64,000 nucleotides of DNA from Celeribacter ethanolicus (lineage in GTDB: Bacteria; Pseudomonadota; Alphaproteobacteria; Rhodobacterales; Rhodobacteraceae): NCBI RefSeq assembly GCF_001550095.1, contig NZ_LRUC01000045.1:105673-169672 (forward strand), given 5' to 3'. A program made the translations under genes and the position numbers. Below the pieces are notes generated by a model. That model did no database searches. It was not told where the DNA came from and saw only the letters and a list, made by a program, of their open reading frames with translations. Below, piece after piece: positions 10,145 through 20,763 of this stretch (position 1 is the stretch's first letter; each line of letters starts with the position of its first letter).

Positions 10145-11606
10145 ATGACTGACACACTCGTCGCCCTCGATCAGGGCACCACATCCACGCGCGCCATCCT
10201 CTACGACGCCAATCTGACCCCGATGGCCAGCGCGCAGGAGGAATTCGCCCAGCATTACCCGCATTCCGGCTGGGTCGAACACGATGCGATGGACCTCTGG
10301 AAGACGTCGCGCCGCTGTCTCGCAGAAGTGCTGAAAGACGCCCGCCCCGCCGCCCTGGGCCTCACCAACCAACGCGAAACCACCGTGGTCTGGGACGCCG
10401 AGACCGGCAAGCCTCTGGCCCCCGCCATCGTCTGGCAGGACCGCCGCACCTCTGAAGTCTGCGCCAAACTGCGGGCGGAGGGCTTCGAGGACGAGATCAC
10501 ATCGCGCACCGGCCTCCTGCTCGACCCCTATTTCTCCGCCACCAAACTCGCGTGGATTCTCGACCAGACCGAAGGCGCGCGTGCGGCTGCCAAATCGGGC
10601 CGGGTGAAATTTGGCACGGTCGACACATGGCTGATCTGGAACCTCACCGAAGGCCGGGTGCATGCCACCGATGCCACCAACGCCTGCCGCACCATGCTCT
10701 ACAATATCCACGAGGGGCGCTGGGACCGGACCATTTGCGACCGCCTCGACATTCCGATGGAAATGCTCCCCGAAGTGCGCGACAGCTCCGGCGATTTCGG
10801 TGAGACCACGCTCTTCGGCGCGCCCCTCCCGATCCGCGGCGTCGCGGGCGATCAGCAGGCGGCGACCGTCGGTCAGGCCTGCTTTACCCCCGGCATGATG
10901 AAATCCACCTATGGCACCGGCTGTTTCGCGCTGCTGAACACCGGCACCGAGCCGATCGCCTCGCAACACCGCTTGCTCACCACCGTGGCCTACCAGTTGA
11001 ACGGCACGCCGACCTACGCGCTCGAAGGGTCGATCTTTGTCGCCGGTGCCGTGGTGCAATGGCTGCGCGACGGGCTGGGCGTGATCGAAAACGCCGCCGA
11101 CACGCTCGCCATGGCGCAACAGGCCGATCCCGAGCAACAGCTCTACCTCGTCCCCGCCTTCACGGGCCTCGGCGCACCGTGGTGGGACGCGGACGCGCGC
11201 GGCGCGATCTATGACCCGCAACACCGGCCCCAATGAGTTCGCCCGCGCCGCGCTCGAAAGCGTCGGCTACCAGACACGGGACCTCATAGAGGCCATGCAC
11301 GCCGATTGGACCGCGCCGCAGGACACGACGCTGCGCGTCGATGGCGGGCTTTCGGCCAACCCTTTCGCGATGCAATTCCTCGCCGACATCCTCGGCGCGC
11401 CCGTCGACCGCCCCGCCAATCTGGAAACCACAGCCCTGGGCGCCGCCTATCTCGCGGGGCTCGCGACCGGTCTCTGCCCGGAGCCCGAGGCCTTCACCGC
11501 AAACTGGCGCGCGGAGGCCACCTTCAGCCCCGAAATGGACGCCGCCACCCGTGATGCGAAATACAGTGGCTGGACCGACGCCATCCGCCGCACGCTGACG
11601 CGCTAA
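10145..11606 (+). pseudogene. glpK: Glycerol kinase, broken by a frameshift
   Basis: The ATG at 10145 follows GGGAGG. The first frame gives [20 protein letters not shown] (phosphate-binding loop), [50 protein letters not shown] and [16 protein letters not shown], all normal FGGY kinase sequence, then runs off into DPQHRPQ and stops at 11236. The remaining C-terminal part continues in another frame from about 11211 ([34 protein letters not shown]) to 11606. The family has GLTRGT directly after ARGA(I/L)(F/Y), so about five bases are missing near 11210-11212; restoring five would give a 488-residue protein, the normal size. It is either a real inactivating deletion or an assembly error. Confidence 0.88.
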
Positions 11607-11638
11607 GGGTTTTCTGATGGCCTAAATACTCAAAAAGT

Positions 11639-11652
11639 CGGGGTTTTCCCCG
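11639..11652. terminator. Possible short hairpin between convergent glpK and xylA
   Basis: CGGGGTTTTCCCCG is a 5-bp stem with a TTTT loop, flanked by AAAAAGT on the left and CCTTTCC on the right. It lies between two convergent genes, where a bidirectional terminator is expected, but the stem is short and the U-tract weak. Confidence 0.35.
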
Positions 11653-11661
11653 CCTTTCCCA

Positions 11662-12966
11662 TCAGATGAACCCGCTCACAAGGTTCTCCAACCGCTCCTG
11701 CCGCCCCGAGCGCGGCTCCGGGTTGATCGCGTCGGCCAGCACCCGCGCCTCGATCCCTTCGAGATCGCCGTGATCCAACATATCCGCATTCTCCGGCCGC
11801 CCCCAATCGGCATAGCGCGCCGCCCGGTTGGCCTCCAGCCGCCCGTCCTCCAACAGCGCCGCCGCCGCTTTCAGCCCCCGCGCGCACATATCCATGCCGC
11901 CGACATGGGCCAAAATCAAATCCTCAGGGTCCAGCGATTGCCGCCGAATGCGCGCATCGAAATTGGTGCCGCCGGTGGTGAAGCCCCCCGCTTTCAACAC
12001 CTCGTAATAGGCCAGCGCCACCTCATGCGGCGCGTTCGGGAACTGGTCCGTGTCCCAGCCGGACTGGTAATCGTTGCGGTTCATGTCGATCGAGCCGAAA
12101 ATCCCCAGAGAGGCCGCCAGCGCCAGCTCATGCTCAAAGGAATGCCCCGCGAGGATGGCATGCCCCTGCTCGATGTTCATCTTGACCTCGCCCTCAAGGC
12201 CATAGCGTTTCAGAAAGCCATAAACCGTTGCCACGTCGAAATCGTACTGGTGTTTCGACGGCTCCTGCGGCTTCGGCTCCACCAGAATGGCGCCTTTCCA
12301 ACCCCGCTTGTGTTTGTATTCCACCACCATTTCCAGCATCCGCGCAGCCTGATCCGCCTCGCGCGTCAGATCGGTATTGAGCAGCGTCTCATAGCCCTCG
12401 CGTCCGCCCCAAAGCACGTAATTCTCGCCGCCCAGCTTGATCGTCGCATCCATGCAGCTCTTGATCGTCGCCGCAGAGTAGGCAAACACCTCCGGGTCCG
12501 GGTTGGTCGCCGATCCGGCCATGAACCGGCGATGGGTAAAGAGGTTCGCGGTGCCCCAAAGCAGTTTCGTTTTCGAGCTTTCCATCTTCTCGGTGAAATA
12601 ATCGACGATCTCTTCGAGGTTGCGTTTGCTCTCGGCAAAACTCGCGCCTTCGGGCCGCACATCGAGGTCGTGGAAACAGAAGAACGGCGCTTGCAGGATG
12701 TCGAACATCTCGAAGGCCACATCGGCCTTCATTTTGGCCTTCTCCATGCCCTCGCCGAACCACGGACGATCAAAGGTCCGCCCGCCGAACGGGTCGCCGC
12801 CCTCATAGGCAAAGCTGTGCCAATAGGCGACGGCAAAGCGCAGATGCTCCTCCATCCGCTTGCCCATCACCACCTCGTCGGGGTTGTAATGTTTGAAAGC
12901 GAACTCGTTGTCGCTCGCCGGGCCTTCATATGTGATCTTCGGGATGTTCTGGAAAAACTCTGTCAT
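11662..12966 (-). CDS. xylA: Xylose isomerase
   Basis: 434 residues, converts D-xylose to D-xylulose with two divalent metals. Family marks include the N-terminal [24 protein letters not shown] with the catalytic His-Asp, [18 protein letters not shown], and [20 protein letters not shown] with the metal-binding Glu. The length fits the long (class II) isomerases. The ATG overlaps the xylB stop by four bases (ATGA), so it is the last gene of xylFHGBA and coupled to the kinase. Confidence 0.97.
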   Translation of the reverse strand: MTEFFQNIPKITYEGPASDNEFAFKHYNPDEVVMGKRMEEHLRFAVAYWHSFAYEGGDPFGGRTFDRPWFGEGMEKAKMKADVAFEMFDILQAPFFCFHDLDVRPEGASFAESKRNLEEIVDYFTEKMESSKTKLLWGTANLFTHRRFMAGSATNPDPEVFAYSAATIKSCMDATIKLGGENYVLWGGREGYETLLNTDLTREADQAARMLEMVVEYKHKRGWKGAILVEPKPQEPSKHQYDFDVATVYGFLKRYGLEGEVKMNIEQGHAILAGHSFEHELALAASLGIFGSIDMNRNDYQSGWDTDQFPNAPHEVALAYYEVLKAGGFTTGGTNFDARIRRQSLDPEDLILAHVGGMDMCARGLKAAAALLEDGRLEANRAARYADWGRPENADMLDHGDLEGIEARVLADAINPEPRSGRQERLENLVSGFI

Positions 12967-14402
12967 GTCAGCCTCTTGAGTGCATGTTGTGCGGCCTTGA
13001 AGCGGGCGAACCCGTCGTCATAAGCCGCCGTCAAATCGGAAATCGGGTCAATGGTGGCCTGGATGCGCGGCGCGGTGGCGATCTCCGCACCGCCGCCGGT
13101 CGTGGCCATCATGCCCAGACGCGCGGCACCGAAGGCGCCACCAAAATCGCCAGCGACGGGCAGGTCCACCGGCACGCCCAAAGCGGTGGCAATCGCCTCC
13201 AGCCAGTAATGCGATTTCGAGCCGCCACCGACGGCCAGAAGCCGGTCGATCCTGGTCCCGGTCGCGGCCAGTGCTTCGGCGCAGTCTTTGATCGCAAAGG
13301 TGACCCCTTCGAGCACCGCGCGGGTACCCGCCGCCGTGTCGGTCGCGTGTTCGAGGCCCGTGAAAGCGCCCCGGATCGCGGCATCGTTCAATGGCGTGCG
13401 TTCGCCGCCCAAATAGGGCAGGAATTGTGTCCTGGTCGGCGCTTTGAGCGATCCCAGATTGGCCGTCAGCTCCGCCGCACCTTTGCCGACAAAGCGACCG
13501 TACCAGTTGAGCGCATCGGTCGCGGCCAGGATCACGCCCATCTGGTGCCAGGTCTCCGGCAGAGCATGGCAAAAGGTGTGAACGGCAGTTTCCGCATCCG
13601 GCTGATAGCCGTCATTGGCCGCGAACAACACGCCGGAGGTGCCGAGCGACACGAAAGCCTGTCCGGCTTTGACGACGCCCCCCCCGATGGCCGAGGCGGC
13701 ATTGTCACCGCCACCGCCCGCGATCACGCATGACGGGGACAGGCCCCATTGGGCCGCCAGTTCCGGGCGCAATTGACCGGAAACTTCGGAGCCCTCGACC
13801 AGACGCGGCATGTAACTGCGATCCATGTCTGTAGCCGCCAAAAGCGCATCCGACCAATTCCGTGCGGCGGTGTCGAACCAGGCGGTGCCAGCGCTGTCGG
13901 ACATCTCACCGACGAACTCTCCGGTGAGGTAGAGGCGCAGATAATCTTTCGGAAGCAAGACCTTGACGGTCGCTTTGAAAGTGTCCGGCTCATTGTGTTT
14001 TACCCACACAAGCTTGGGTGCGGTGAAGCCCGGAAAGACGATATTGCCGGTGATGGCGCGAAACTGCGGATCGGCGTCGAGCGCGGCAGCCTCGCGGTAG
14101 GACCGCGTGTCGTTCCACAGGATGCAGGGACGCAAGACCCGATCTGAGGCATCAAGCAACGTCGCGCCGTGCATCTGCCCCGACAGACCGATGCCCTTCA
14201 CGCCCGACAGGTCCGCCTTGTCGCCCAAAGCCGCCATGACCGTGTCGCAGGCGGCAAGCCAACTGGCCGGGTCCTGTTCCGACCAGCCATCCTGCGGGCG
14301 CTCGTTGGTGAGCGCCGCATTCGCCTCCGCCACGACGCTCTGATCCGCGTCGATCAGAAGGGCTTTGAGACCGGAGGTCCCGAGATCAAGTCCGATATAC
14401 AT
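12963..14402 (-). CDS. xylB: Xylulokinase
   Basis: 479 residues, FGGY kinase family; phosphorylates D-xylulose to xylulose-5-phosphate for the pentose phosphate pathway. N-terminal [20 protein letters not shown] holds the ATP phosphate loop; [25 protein letters not shown] and [14 protein letters not shown] are typical of XylB, and [18 protein letters not shown] is the C-terminal ATP-binding motif. It starts 56 bases after the transporter ATPase gene and overlaps xylA by four bases. Confidence 0.96.
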   Translation of the reverse strand: MYIGLDLGTSGLKALLIDADQSVVAEANAALTNERPQDGWSEQDPASWLAACDTVMAALGDKADLSGVKGIGLSGQMHGATLLDASDRVLRPCILWNDTRSYREAAALDADPQFRAITGNIVFPGFTAPKLVWVKHNEPDTFKATVKVLLPKDYLRLYLTGEFVGEMSDSAGTAWFDTAARNWSDALLAATDMDRSYMPRLVEGSEVSGQLRPELAAQWGLSPSCVIAGGGGDNAASAIGGGVVKAGQAFVSLGTSGVLFAANDGYQPDAETAVHTFCHALPETWHQMGVILAATDALNWYGRFVGKGAAELTANLGSLKAPTRTQFLPYLGGERTPLNDAAIRGAFTGLEHATDTAAGTRAVLEGVTFAIKDCAEALAATGTRIDRLLAVGGGSKSHYWLEAIATALGVPVDLPVAGDFGGAFGAARLGMMATTGGGAEIATAPRIQATIDPISDLTAAYDDGFARFKAAQHALKRLT

Positions 14403-14458
14403 GTGACATCCGTTGGTTGAGAACGGGACACCTGCCCCGTTTTATCAATGCGCCGGGT

Positions 14459-15226
14459 TCAATACGCCTGCGGCGGCTTTTTCCCCATGATGATCATGCC
14501 GAGAATATCCTCGTCCGTGACCTCGCCCACGTTGACCGTACCGACCTTCTGACCGTTCTTCATCACCATCGCCCGGTCGCAAAGCCGCATGACGTTGTGA
14601 ATGTCGTGCTCGATGAGGAAAATCCCCAGCCCCTGCGCCTTCAGTTCCTCGATCAGCTCCGCGACCATCTGGGTCTCATGCGGGCCCAGCGCGGCGGTGG
14701 GTTCATCCATGATCAGGATCTTGGCGTTGAAATAGACCGCCCGGGCGATGGCCACCGATTGCCTTTGACCGCCCGAAAGTGCGGAGACCGGCACTTTGAA
14801 CTTCTGGAAGTTCGGGTTGAGCCGCCCCATGATCTTGCGGGTCTCGGCCTCCATCGCCGGCTCGTCGACAAAGCCCAGAGGCGTCACCAACTCGCGGCCC
14901 AGGAACAGGTTCGACGCCGCATCGAGATTGTCCGCCAGCGCCAGCGTCTGGTAGATCGTTTCGACATTGTAACGCCGCGCATCGCGGGTGTTGCGGATCT
15001 CGGCTTTCTCTCCATTGATAAAAATCTCGCCCGCATCCTTCTGATAGGCACCGGAGAGGCATTTGATCAGGGTCGATTTGCCCGCGCCGTTATGGCCCAG
15101 AAGGCCCACGACCTCGCCGGGATAGAGATCAATCGTGACATGATCCACCGCCTTGACGCCGCCGAAGGCGATGGAGATGTCTTTCAATTCGACAAGAGGC
15201 GTGCCGGTGTTCGGATTGCTGCTCAT
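14459..15226 (-). CDS. xylG: Xylose ABC transporter, ATP-binding protein (single ABC domain)
   Basis: 255 residues with one nucleotide-binding domain: Walker [17 protein letters not shown] near residue 39, signature [14 protein letters not shown], Walker [13 protein letters not shown] and the switch His in [10 protein letters not shown]. Enteric XylG has two fused ABC domains (about 510 residues); this one has a single domain, so it would have to work as a dimer. The gene sits between the permease (12-base gap) and xylB. XylG is assigned from context. Confidence 0.88.
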   Translation of the reverse strand: MSSNPNTGTPLVELKDISIAFGGVKAVDHVTIDLYPGEVVGLLGHNGAGKSTLIKCLSGAYQKDAGEIFINGEKAEIRNTRDARRYNVETIYQTLALADNLDAASNLFLGRELVTPLGFVDEPAMEAETRKIMGRLNPNFQKFKVPVSALSGGQRQSVAIARAVYFNAKILIMDEPTAALGPHETQMVAELIEELKAQGLGIFLIEHDIHNVMRLCDRAMVMKNGQKVGTVNVGEVTDEDILGMIIMGKKPPQAY

Positions 15227-15238
15227 GATCGTCTCTCC

Positions 15239-16564
15239 TTACACCTTGATGCCAAGTTTCTTGCGGTACTGAATGTCGATCCAGACCGCGAACACGAGGA
15301 CCGAGCCGACGACGATGTTCTGAAGCGGCGCATCGACACCCACCATCGCCATGCCGGATTGCAGCGATTGCATGATCAGCGCGCCCAGGATCGCCCCGTG
15401 AATAGTGCCGATGCCACCGGACAAAGCCGTGCCGCCGATCACCGCCGCCGCGATCACGCGCAGCTCGTCCAGAGTGCCGATGTCATTGGCATGCGACGCC
15501 AGACGCGCGGAGGCGATCACCGCGGAGAGGCCACAGAGAAACCCCATCAACGCAAAAATCTTGACCGTCAGCAGTTTGGTGTTGATCCCCGACAGCTCCG
15601 CCGCATCCGGGTTGCCGCCGGTGGCGAAGATATATTTGCCGAGCCGCGTCTTCTTGGCGAGCATCGTCATGGCAATCGCCACCACGATCAGCACAATGAC
15701 CGACACCGGCAGGCCGTAGGCCTCGGTATAGCCATCGGGCAGCACCTCGCCCCGCGCTTCGAACATGCGCCGCAGCTTGCCGGTCGGAATGTCATAGGCG
15801 TTGAGCGTGGCGACATAGCCGATAATGACCGCAACGATCAGGCCACCCACAGTGAATTCGGCCCAGAGCGGCTTCGTCGGGAACCCGTGGCTCTTCTTGG
15901 CCTTGCGCGCGTTATAAAGCGCATAGACAGAGGCCGCGACGGCCAAAGCGCCAACGATCCAGGACAAGGTCACCCCAAGCGTGCCTTCCGCCCCGCCCAG
16001 AACGAGATAGGTCTTGTCCAGAGGCGCAATCGTCTGGCCGTCGGTGACATACCAGCCGACATAGCGCCAGATCAGCAGCCCCCCAAGGGTGACGATGAAG
16101 GCCGGGATGCCCTGATAGCCGATGAGCCAGCCATTGAAAGCACCGATCAGCGTGCCCACGGTCAGGCATGTCAGGATCGCCAAGGGCGCGATCATCGGAT
16201 TGCCGTAGTCGAGACCGATCACTTGCGGCAGCCAGCGCGCCTGCATCATCGCGCCCATGGCAGAGGCGATGGCCAGCACGGCGCCGACGGAAAGGTCGAT
16301 ATGACGGGTGACGATGACGAACACCATGCCGGTCGCCATGATCGCCACGGACACGGTCTGAACCGTCAGATTGAAGGTGTTGCGCGGCGTGATGAACCGC
16401 CCCTCGGTGAAGAAATTGAAGGCCAACGCAATGGCAATGAAGGCCCCCACCATCCCCATGAGACGCATGTCGAGTTCCAGTTGCCCCAACAGGCTCTTGC
16501 GCATTGCCGGCAGGCCGCTGTCCGGGCCTGTTCCCTGATCTGCCCTGTGATCTGTCATCGTCAT
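15239..16564 (-). CDS. xylH: Xylose ABC transporter, permease
   Basis: About 441 residues from the ATG at 16564, which follows a GGGAGGGG box; a further ATG lies at 16558 and an upstream TTG at 16585 is unlikely. BPD_transp_2 (ribose/xylose permease) family: about ten hydrophobic segments, RHIDLSVGAVLAIASAMGAM and FATGGNPDAAELSGINTKLL are typical, and ALSGGIGTIHGAILGALIMQ lies near the C-terminus. It forms the membrane channel for xylose import with XylF and XylG. Confidence 0.92.
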   Translation of the reverse strand: MTMTDHRADQGTGPDSGLPAMRKSLLGQLELDMRLMGMVGAFIAIALAFNFFTEGRFITPRNTFNLTVQTVSVAIMATGMVFVIVTRHIDLSVGAVLAIASAMGAMMQARWLPQVIGLDYGNPMIAPLAILTCLTVGTLIGAFNGWLIGYQGIPAFIVTLGGLLIWRYVGWYVTDGQTIAPLDKTYLVLGGAEGTLGVTLSWIVGALAVAASVYALYNARKAKKSHGFPTKPLWAEFTVGGLIVAVIIGYVATLNAYDIPTGKLRRMFEARGEVLPDGYTEAYGLPVSVIVLIVVAIAMTMLAKKTRLGKYIFATGGNPDAAELSGINTKLLTVKIFALMGFLCGLSAVIASARLASHANDIGTLDELRVIAAAVIGGTALSGGIGTIHGAILGALIMQSLQSGMAMVGVDAPLQNIVVGSVLVFAVWIDIQYRKKLGIKV

Positions 16565-16669
16565 GATCCTTTTCGCCCCTCCCAAAGGCGTCTCAGTCCC
16601 GCCGGTTCCCCGGCAGGACCTGCGCAGGCCACACCCGCGCAGGTCTTTCGGTCCCAGTTCAAGTGCGGA

Positions 16670-17710
16670 TCAGTTACAGGGCGACGGGCCGTCCGTGACG
16701 CCCTGGCACAGCGCATCCTTGGTGATCCAGCCGGCATCCACCACCACGTCGAGGTTGTCGCGGGTGATCGGGATCGGCGCGAGGAACATGGCCTTCATCT
16801 CCTTGCCGCCCGGGGTGGTGAAATCGACCGTGCCCTCGACATCGGACGCCATCATCCCCCCTGCCAGTTCAACCGCGATCTCGGCGGCATTCTTGCCCAG
16901 CTCGCGCGAGTCCTTCCACACCGACACCGTCTGGGTGCCAAGCGCGATACGATTAAGGGCGGCGTGATCGCCATCCTGACCGGAGACCGGAATGCCCGCC
17001 ATGCCCTGCGCCATGAGCGCGGCCACAGCGCCGCCCGCCGTACCGTCATTCGAGGCCACGACCGCATCCACCTTGTTGTCATTGGCGGTCAGGATCGATT
17101 CCATGTTGCGCTGCGCATTGGCCGGAAGCCAGGCGTCGGTATAGGCCTCGCCCACAATGGTGATGTCGCCCGCGTCAATCGCCGCCTGCAACACCTCTTG
17201 CTGACCGCCGCGCAGGAAGTCGGCGTTCGGATCGGTCGGCGAGCCCTTGATCATCACGTAATTGCCGGTCGGCTGGGCCTCATAGACCGCTTTCGCCTGC
17301 AACCGCCCGACCTCGACATTGTCGAAGGTCAGGTAATAGGCGCGCGGGTCCTCGATCAGCCGGTCATAGGCGATCACCGGGATCTCCTCGTCGGCGGCCA
17401 TCTGCACCGCCGGGATCACCGCCTGGGTGTCCTGCGCCAGAACGATCAGCGCATCGACGCCCTGCGCAATCAGGCTTTCAATGTCGGAAAGCTGTTTGGC
17501 CGAGGACGATTGCGCGTCCGCCGAGACATAGGTCGCGCCCGCCGCCTCAAGAGCCGCCTTGATCGCGCCCTCGTCCGTCTTCCAGCGCTCCTCCTGAAAG
17601 TTGGACCAGCTCACGCCCACCGTCAGCCCTTCGGCCATGGCGGACGTCGTGGCAGACGCCGTGAAACCGGCCGCCACAATCGTGGCCGCCATCAACATGG
17701 ATTTACGCAT
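16670..17710 (-). CDS. xylF: Xylose ABC transporter, periplasmic xylose-binding protein
   Basis: 346 residues. Signal peptide MRKSMLMAATIVAAGFTASA with cleavage near AMA-EG. The mature part is a type-1 periplasmic sugar-binding fold: GLTVGVSWSNFQEERWKTDE, IESLIAQGVDALIVLAQDT, PVIAYDRLIEDPRAYYLTFD and NDGTAGGAVAALMAQG with VSGQDGD are typical of XylF. It is the first gene of the operon, with 105 bases to xylH, a common spot for mRNA processing that leaves more binding protein than permease. Confidence 0.94.
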   Translation of the reverse strand: MRKSMLMAATIVAAGFTASATTSAMAEGLTVGVSWSNFQEERWKTDEGAIKAALEAAGATYVSADAQSSSAKQLSDIESLIAQGVDALIVLAQDTQAVIPAVQMAADEEIPVIAYDRLIEDPRAYYLTFDNVEVGRLQAKAVYEAQPTGNYVMIKGSPTDPNADFLRGGQQEVLQAAIDAGDITIVGEAYTDAWLPANAQRNMESILTANDNKVDAVVASNDGTAGGAVAALMAQGMAGIPVSGQDGDHAALNRIALGTQTVSVWKDSRELGKNAAEIAVELAGGMMASDVEGTVDFTTPGGKEMKAMFLAPIPITRDNLDVVVDAGWITKDALCQGVTDGPSPCN

Positions 17711-17933
17711 GAATTTCCTCCCAAAGATTCACACCGTCGCCGCCCTCCTCCTCAAGAGACCAAACGACAGCCCGACTCGCAGCCGGATGTCAAAAGCATG
17801 CCATATTTAATTCACCTGTCAAAAAAATAATCTCGCTTTTGCCGAAAAATTAGGTGTAAATGAATCATCAAACAGATGAAAACCGTGAAATTTCATGCTG
17901 CAGGGCGGCATTTAATTAGACAGGTAAACTATA
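17711..17933. promoter_or_regulatory. xylF-xylR divergent control region with candidate operators
   Basis: This AT-rich region separates the xyl operon from its divergent ROK repressor. Related motifs recur: TTTAATTCACCTGTC at 17806-17820, TTAGGTGTAAATGA at 17850-17863 and TTTAATTAGACAGGTAAAC at 17911-17929. ACCTGTC and its complement GACAGGT therefore occur in opposite orientation about 100 bases apart, each next to TTTAATT. A perfect 10-base palindrome TGAAATTTCA lies at 17886-17895. These are reasonable XylR operator candidates, unproven. Confidence 0.45.
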
Positions 17934-19241
17934 ATGCCCGACACTGGACTGCCAGATACGCCCGCCGCGCCCGATCCCACGACCACGGACCTCGCCTCGG
18001 ACACCTCCCCGGAGCATCGGGCACAAGGCACCGGCTGCGGACCGCTGTTTCCAACGCCGGACAGCAGCGCCAAATCGACACGTCAACAGCTTTTCGAAGC
18101 GGTACGCGCCGCAGGCGCGATCCCGCGCGTGGATCTGTCGCGCCAGACCGGGTTTTCCCCCGCCACCGTGACCCAAACCGCCGCCGACCTGATCGCCACG
18201 GGGCTGATCGAGGAAACCGACCTGCCGCGCCGCGAAGGCGATGGCGGGCGCGGTCGCCCGCCCGTCGGCCTCAAGATCCGGCCCTGCGCCGGGATGGTCG
18301 TCGGGGTCAAAATCTCCGACCGTTCGAACTCCGCCGTGGTGCTTGATCTCGCCGGTCAGCTTCTCGGCTCCGCCACCCTGCCCGCGCCGCCCACCGCGCG
18401 CAGCACCGAAGAGATCCTGACCGAAGCGGAGGTGCTCGTACAGGCCGCCCTGCAAGACGCCGGACGCATCGACGCCCGCCCCGACGCCATCGCCCTCGGC
18501 CTGCCCGGCATGGTCGATTTCGATCTCGGCCGCGTGCTCTGGTGCCCCTTCATGGAAGAATCCGACATTCCGCTCCGCGATCTGCTGACCGCCCGTCTCT
18601 GCGCGCCGGTGCGGATCGACAATGACGCCAACCTTCTGGCGCTCGCGGAGCTGTGGTTCGGCGAGGGGCGCGGTCTCGACAACTTCGCCGTGGTCTCCAT
18701 CGAGCATGGCGTCGGCATGGGGCTTGTGATCAACCACCGCCTGCATCGCGGCGGCATGGGGCATGGCATGGAGATCGGTCACACGAAGGTGCAGCTCGAC
18801 GGCGCGCTCTGTCGCTGCGGTCAGCGCGGCTGCCTTGAGGCCTATGTCGCCGATTACGCCTTGGTGCGCGAGGCGCACACCGCGCTCAACCTCGGCCATC
18901 AAAGCACCTGCGCCGACGTGATGCTGGAAACCCTCTACCGACAGGCCAAGGAGGGCAACGCCTTGGCCCGGACGATCTTTTCCCGCGCGGGGCGCTATCT
19001 TGCCGTCGGGCTTGCCAATGTGGTGACGCTGTTCGATCCGGCCTTGATCCTTCTCTCCGGCGACCGTTTGCGCTACGATTTTCTCTATGCCGAAGAGGTG
19101 CTGAGCGAGACCCGCGCGCTCACCCATCGTCCCGGTCGACCGCCCACGCCCGTGGAAATCCACGCCTGGGGCGATCTGGTCTGGGCACGGGGCGCGGGGG
19201 CGCTGGCGCTTGAATTTGCCACGGAGACATTGGTCGGATGA
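17934..19241 (+). CDS. xylR: ROK-family transcriptional repressor of xylose genes
   Basis: 435 residues. A Pro/Thr/Asp-rich leader of about 45 residues is followed by a MarR-like winged helix (STRQQLFEAVRAAGAIPRVD, then LSRQTGFSPATVTQTAADLI). The ROK sugar-kinase-like domain has the phosphate loop region and the diagnostic zinc motif CRCGQRGCLEAY near residue 290, preceded by MEIGHTKVQ. It lacks nothing obvious for a repressor that senses xylose or its phosphate. Position divergent from xylF supports control of xylFHGBA. Its stop overlaps the next ATG by four bases. Confidence 0.88.
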   Translation: MPDTGLPDTPAAPDPTTTDLASDTSPEHRAQGTGCGPLFPTPDSSAKSTRQQLFEAVRAAGAIPRVDLSRQTGFSPATVTQTAADLIATGLIEETDLPRREGDGGRGRPPVGLKIRPCAGMVVGVKISDRSNSAVVLDLAGQLLGSATLPAPPTARSTEEILTEAEVLVQAALQDAGRIDARPDAIALGLPGMVDFDLGRVLWCPFMEESDIPLRDLLTARLCAPVRIDNDANLLALAELWFGEGRGLDNFAVVSIEHGVGMGLVINHRLHRGGMGHGMEIGHTKVQLDGALCRCGQRGCLEAYVADYALVREAHTALNLGHQSTCADVMLETLYRQAKEGNALARTIFSRAGRYLAVGLANVVTLFDPALILLSGDRLRYDFLYAEEVLSETRALTHRPGRPPTPVEIHAWGDLVWARGAGALALEFATETLVG

Positions 19242-20761
19242 CCCGCGCCCGCTTTTTCGCCGCAGCCCTTGCCCTGCCTGTCCTTGCCCTGCCCGTCGCG
19301 GCACAGGCCCAGACCATCCCGCAATTCCAAGACCGCTCCGACGCCCTCCCGGCGCAAATCTACGCCGGAGGCTGGGAATTTTACGTCGGCGGCGGGCTGG
19401 CGGTGTTCGATTGCAACGGCGACGGCCTACCGGAGATCTTCGCAGCGGGCGGTGCGATCCCGGCCAGCCTGATGCTCAACCGCTCCGGTCAGGGGCGCGC
19501 GCTTCGGTTCGACCGCGCCCCCCTGCCGCTAATCTCCGGCGTCACCGGGGCCTACCCGCTCGACATCGACAGCGACGGCACGCTCGATCTCGCCGTGCTG
19601 CGCGTGGGCGAAAATCTCTTGCTCAAAGGCATGGGCGACTGCCGCTTCGAGGTGGCAAACGACGCTTGGGGCTTTGACGGCGGAGACCGCTGGACCACCG
19701 CTTTCGCGGCCGGTTGGGAGGGCGACACTGACCGCCCAACGCTGTTCTTCGGCAATTACGTCAACCGCGACGACCCGAACGGCCCGTTCGAGGCCTGCGA
19801 CAGCAATGAATTGCACCGCCCAGCCGTGCACGGTTGGGACAAAACCCCGCTCAGCCCCGGCTTTTGCACCCTCTCCGCCCTGATCTCCAAAGGCGCGCGC
19901 GGCGTCCAGAGCCTGCGGCTGTCGAACGACCGGCATTACTACGTCAAAGGCGGCTATGAGCAGGTCTATGACCTTCAAAAAAATCGTTTTCTCGACGTGA
20001 GCGACGGCTGGGAGCGGGTCTCGCTCTGGGGCATGGGCATCGCCGAGCGCGACATCAACGGCGACGCGGTGCCGGATGTCATGCTGACCTCGATGGGCGA
20101 TCAGCTTTTGCAATTCGGCCACCCGGGCGGCACCTATGAACCCGCGCCTTTCGACATCGGCACCTATGCGCACCGGCCTCACCTGGGCGATGACGGGCGC
20201 GCCTCGACCGGCTGGGCGGCGGATTGGGGCGATCTGGACAATGACGGACGCGTCGATCTGTTCATCGCCAAGGGCAATGTCGAACAGATGCCCAACAATG
20301 CCGCGCGCGACCCGAACAACCTTTTGCAGCAAAAGCCCAATGGCACCTTCCGCGAGGTCTCCATTGCGGCGGGGGTGGCCTCTTTCGCCAAATCCCGCGG
20401 CGCGCATATGGTGGATTTCAATGGCGACGGGCGGCTCGATCTGGTGGTGGTCAACCGCGACAGCCCGATGGAGCTTTATGAAAACGTCACCCCTTCGGGA
20501 AACTGGCTCGACATCAGCCTGACACAGCCGGGGGTCAACCCGCGCGGCGTCGGCGCGGTGGTCGAGATTGCGACCGACGCGGCCACCCAGATGCAGGAGA
20601 TCACCGTCGGCGGCTCGCATGGCTCCGGCAAGGCGGTGCCGCTGCATTTCGGTCTTGGCGCGACAGAAACGGCGCGGGTTCGGGTGACATGGCCGGATGG
20701 CACTCAAACGGACTGGGTCGGGATCGACCGGCTCAATCGCTGGGTGCAACTGGCGCGCTGA
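19238..20761 (+). CDS. CRTAC1-family secreted protein (FG-GAP/VCBS repeats, ASPIC/UnbV domain)
   Basis: 507 residues with a signal peptide (MTRARFFAAALALPVLALPV, cleavage near AQA-QT). Repeats with calcium-loop patterns recur: FDCNGDGLPEIF, DIDSDGTLDLAV, DINGDAVPDVML, DLDNDGRVDLFI and DFNGDGRLDLVV, as in integrin-like beta-propellers. The C-terminal part (GNWLDISLTQPGVNPRGVGA to RVRVTWPDGTQTDW) is the ASPIC/UnbV domain. Extracytoplasmic role unknown. It starts inside the end of xylR (ATGA overlap), so it is expected to be cotranslated with the repressor, and it converges on a di-haem peroxidase gene whose stop is two bases away. Confidence 0.88.
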   Translation: MTRARFFAAALALPVLALPVAAQAQTIPQFQDRSDALPAQIYAGGWEFYVGGGLAVFDCNGDGLPEIFAAGGAIPASLMLNRSGQGRALRFDRAPLPLISGVTGAYPLDIDSDGTLDLAVLRVGENLLLKGMGDCRFEVANDAWGFDGGDRWTTAFAAGWEGDTDRPTLFFGNYVNRDDPNGPFEACDSNELHRPAVHGWDKTPLSPGFCTLSALISKGARGVQSLRLSNDRHYYVKGGYEQVYDLQKNRFLDVSDGWERVSLWGMGIAERDINGDAVPDVMLTSMGDQLLQFGHPGGTYEPAPFDIGTYAHRPHLGDDGRASTGWAADWGDLDNDGRVDLFIAKGNVEQMPNNAARDPNNLLQQKPNGTFREVSIAAGVASFAKSRGAHMVDFNGDGRLDLVVVNRDSPMELYENVTPSGNWLDISLTQPGVNPRGVGAVVEIATDAATQMQEITVGGSHGSGKAVPLHFGLGATETARVRVTWPDGTQTDWVGIDRLNRWVQLAR

Positions 20762-20763
20762 GC

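Noticed and set aside
14417..17830. A 1137-codon open frame on the plus strand across the xyl operon
   Set aside because: It is antisense to xylG, xylH and xylF, which have clear family motifs; its product is rich in Arg, His and Gln as expected for a GC-driven shadow frame.
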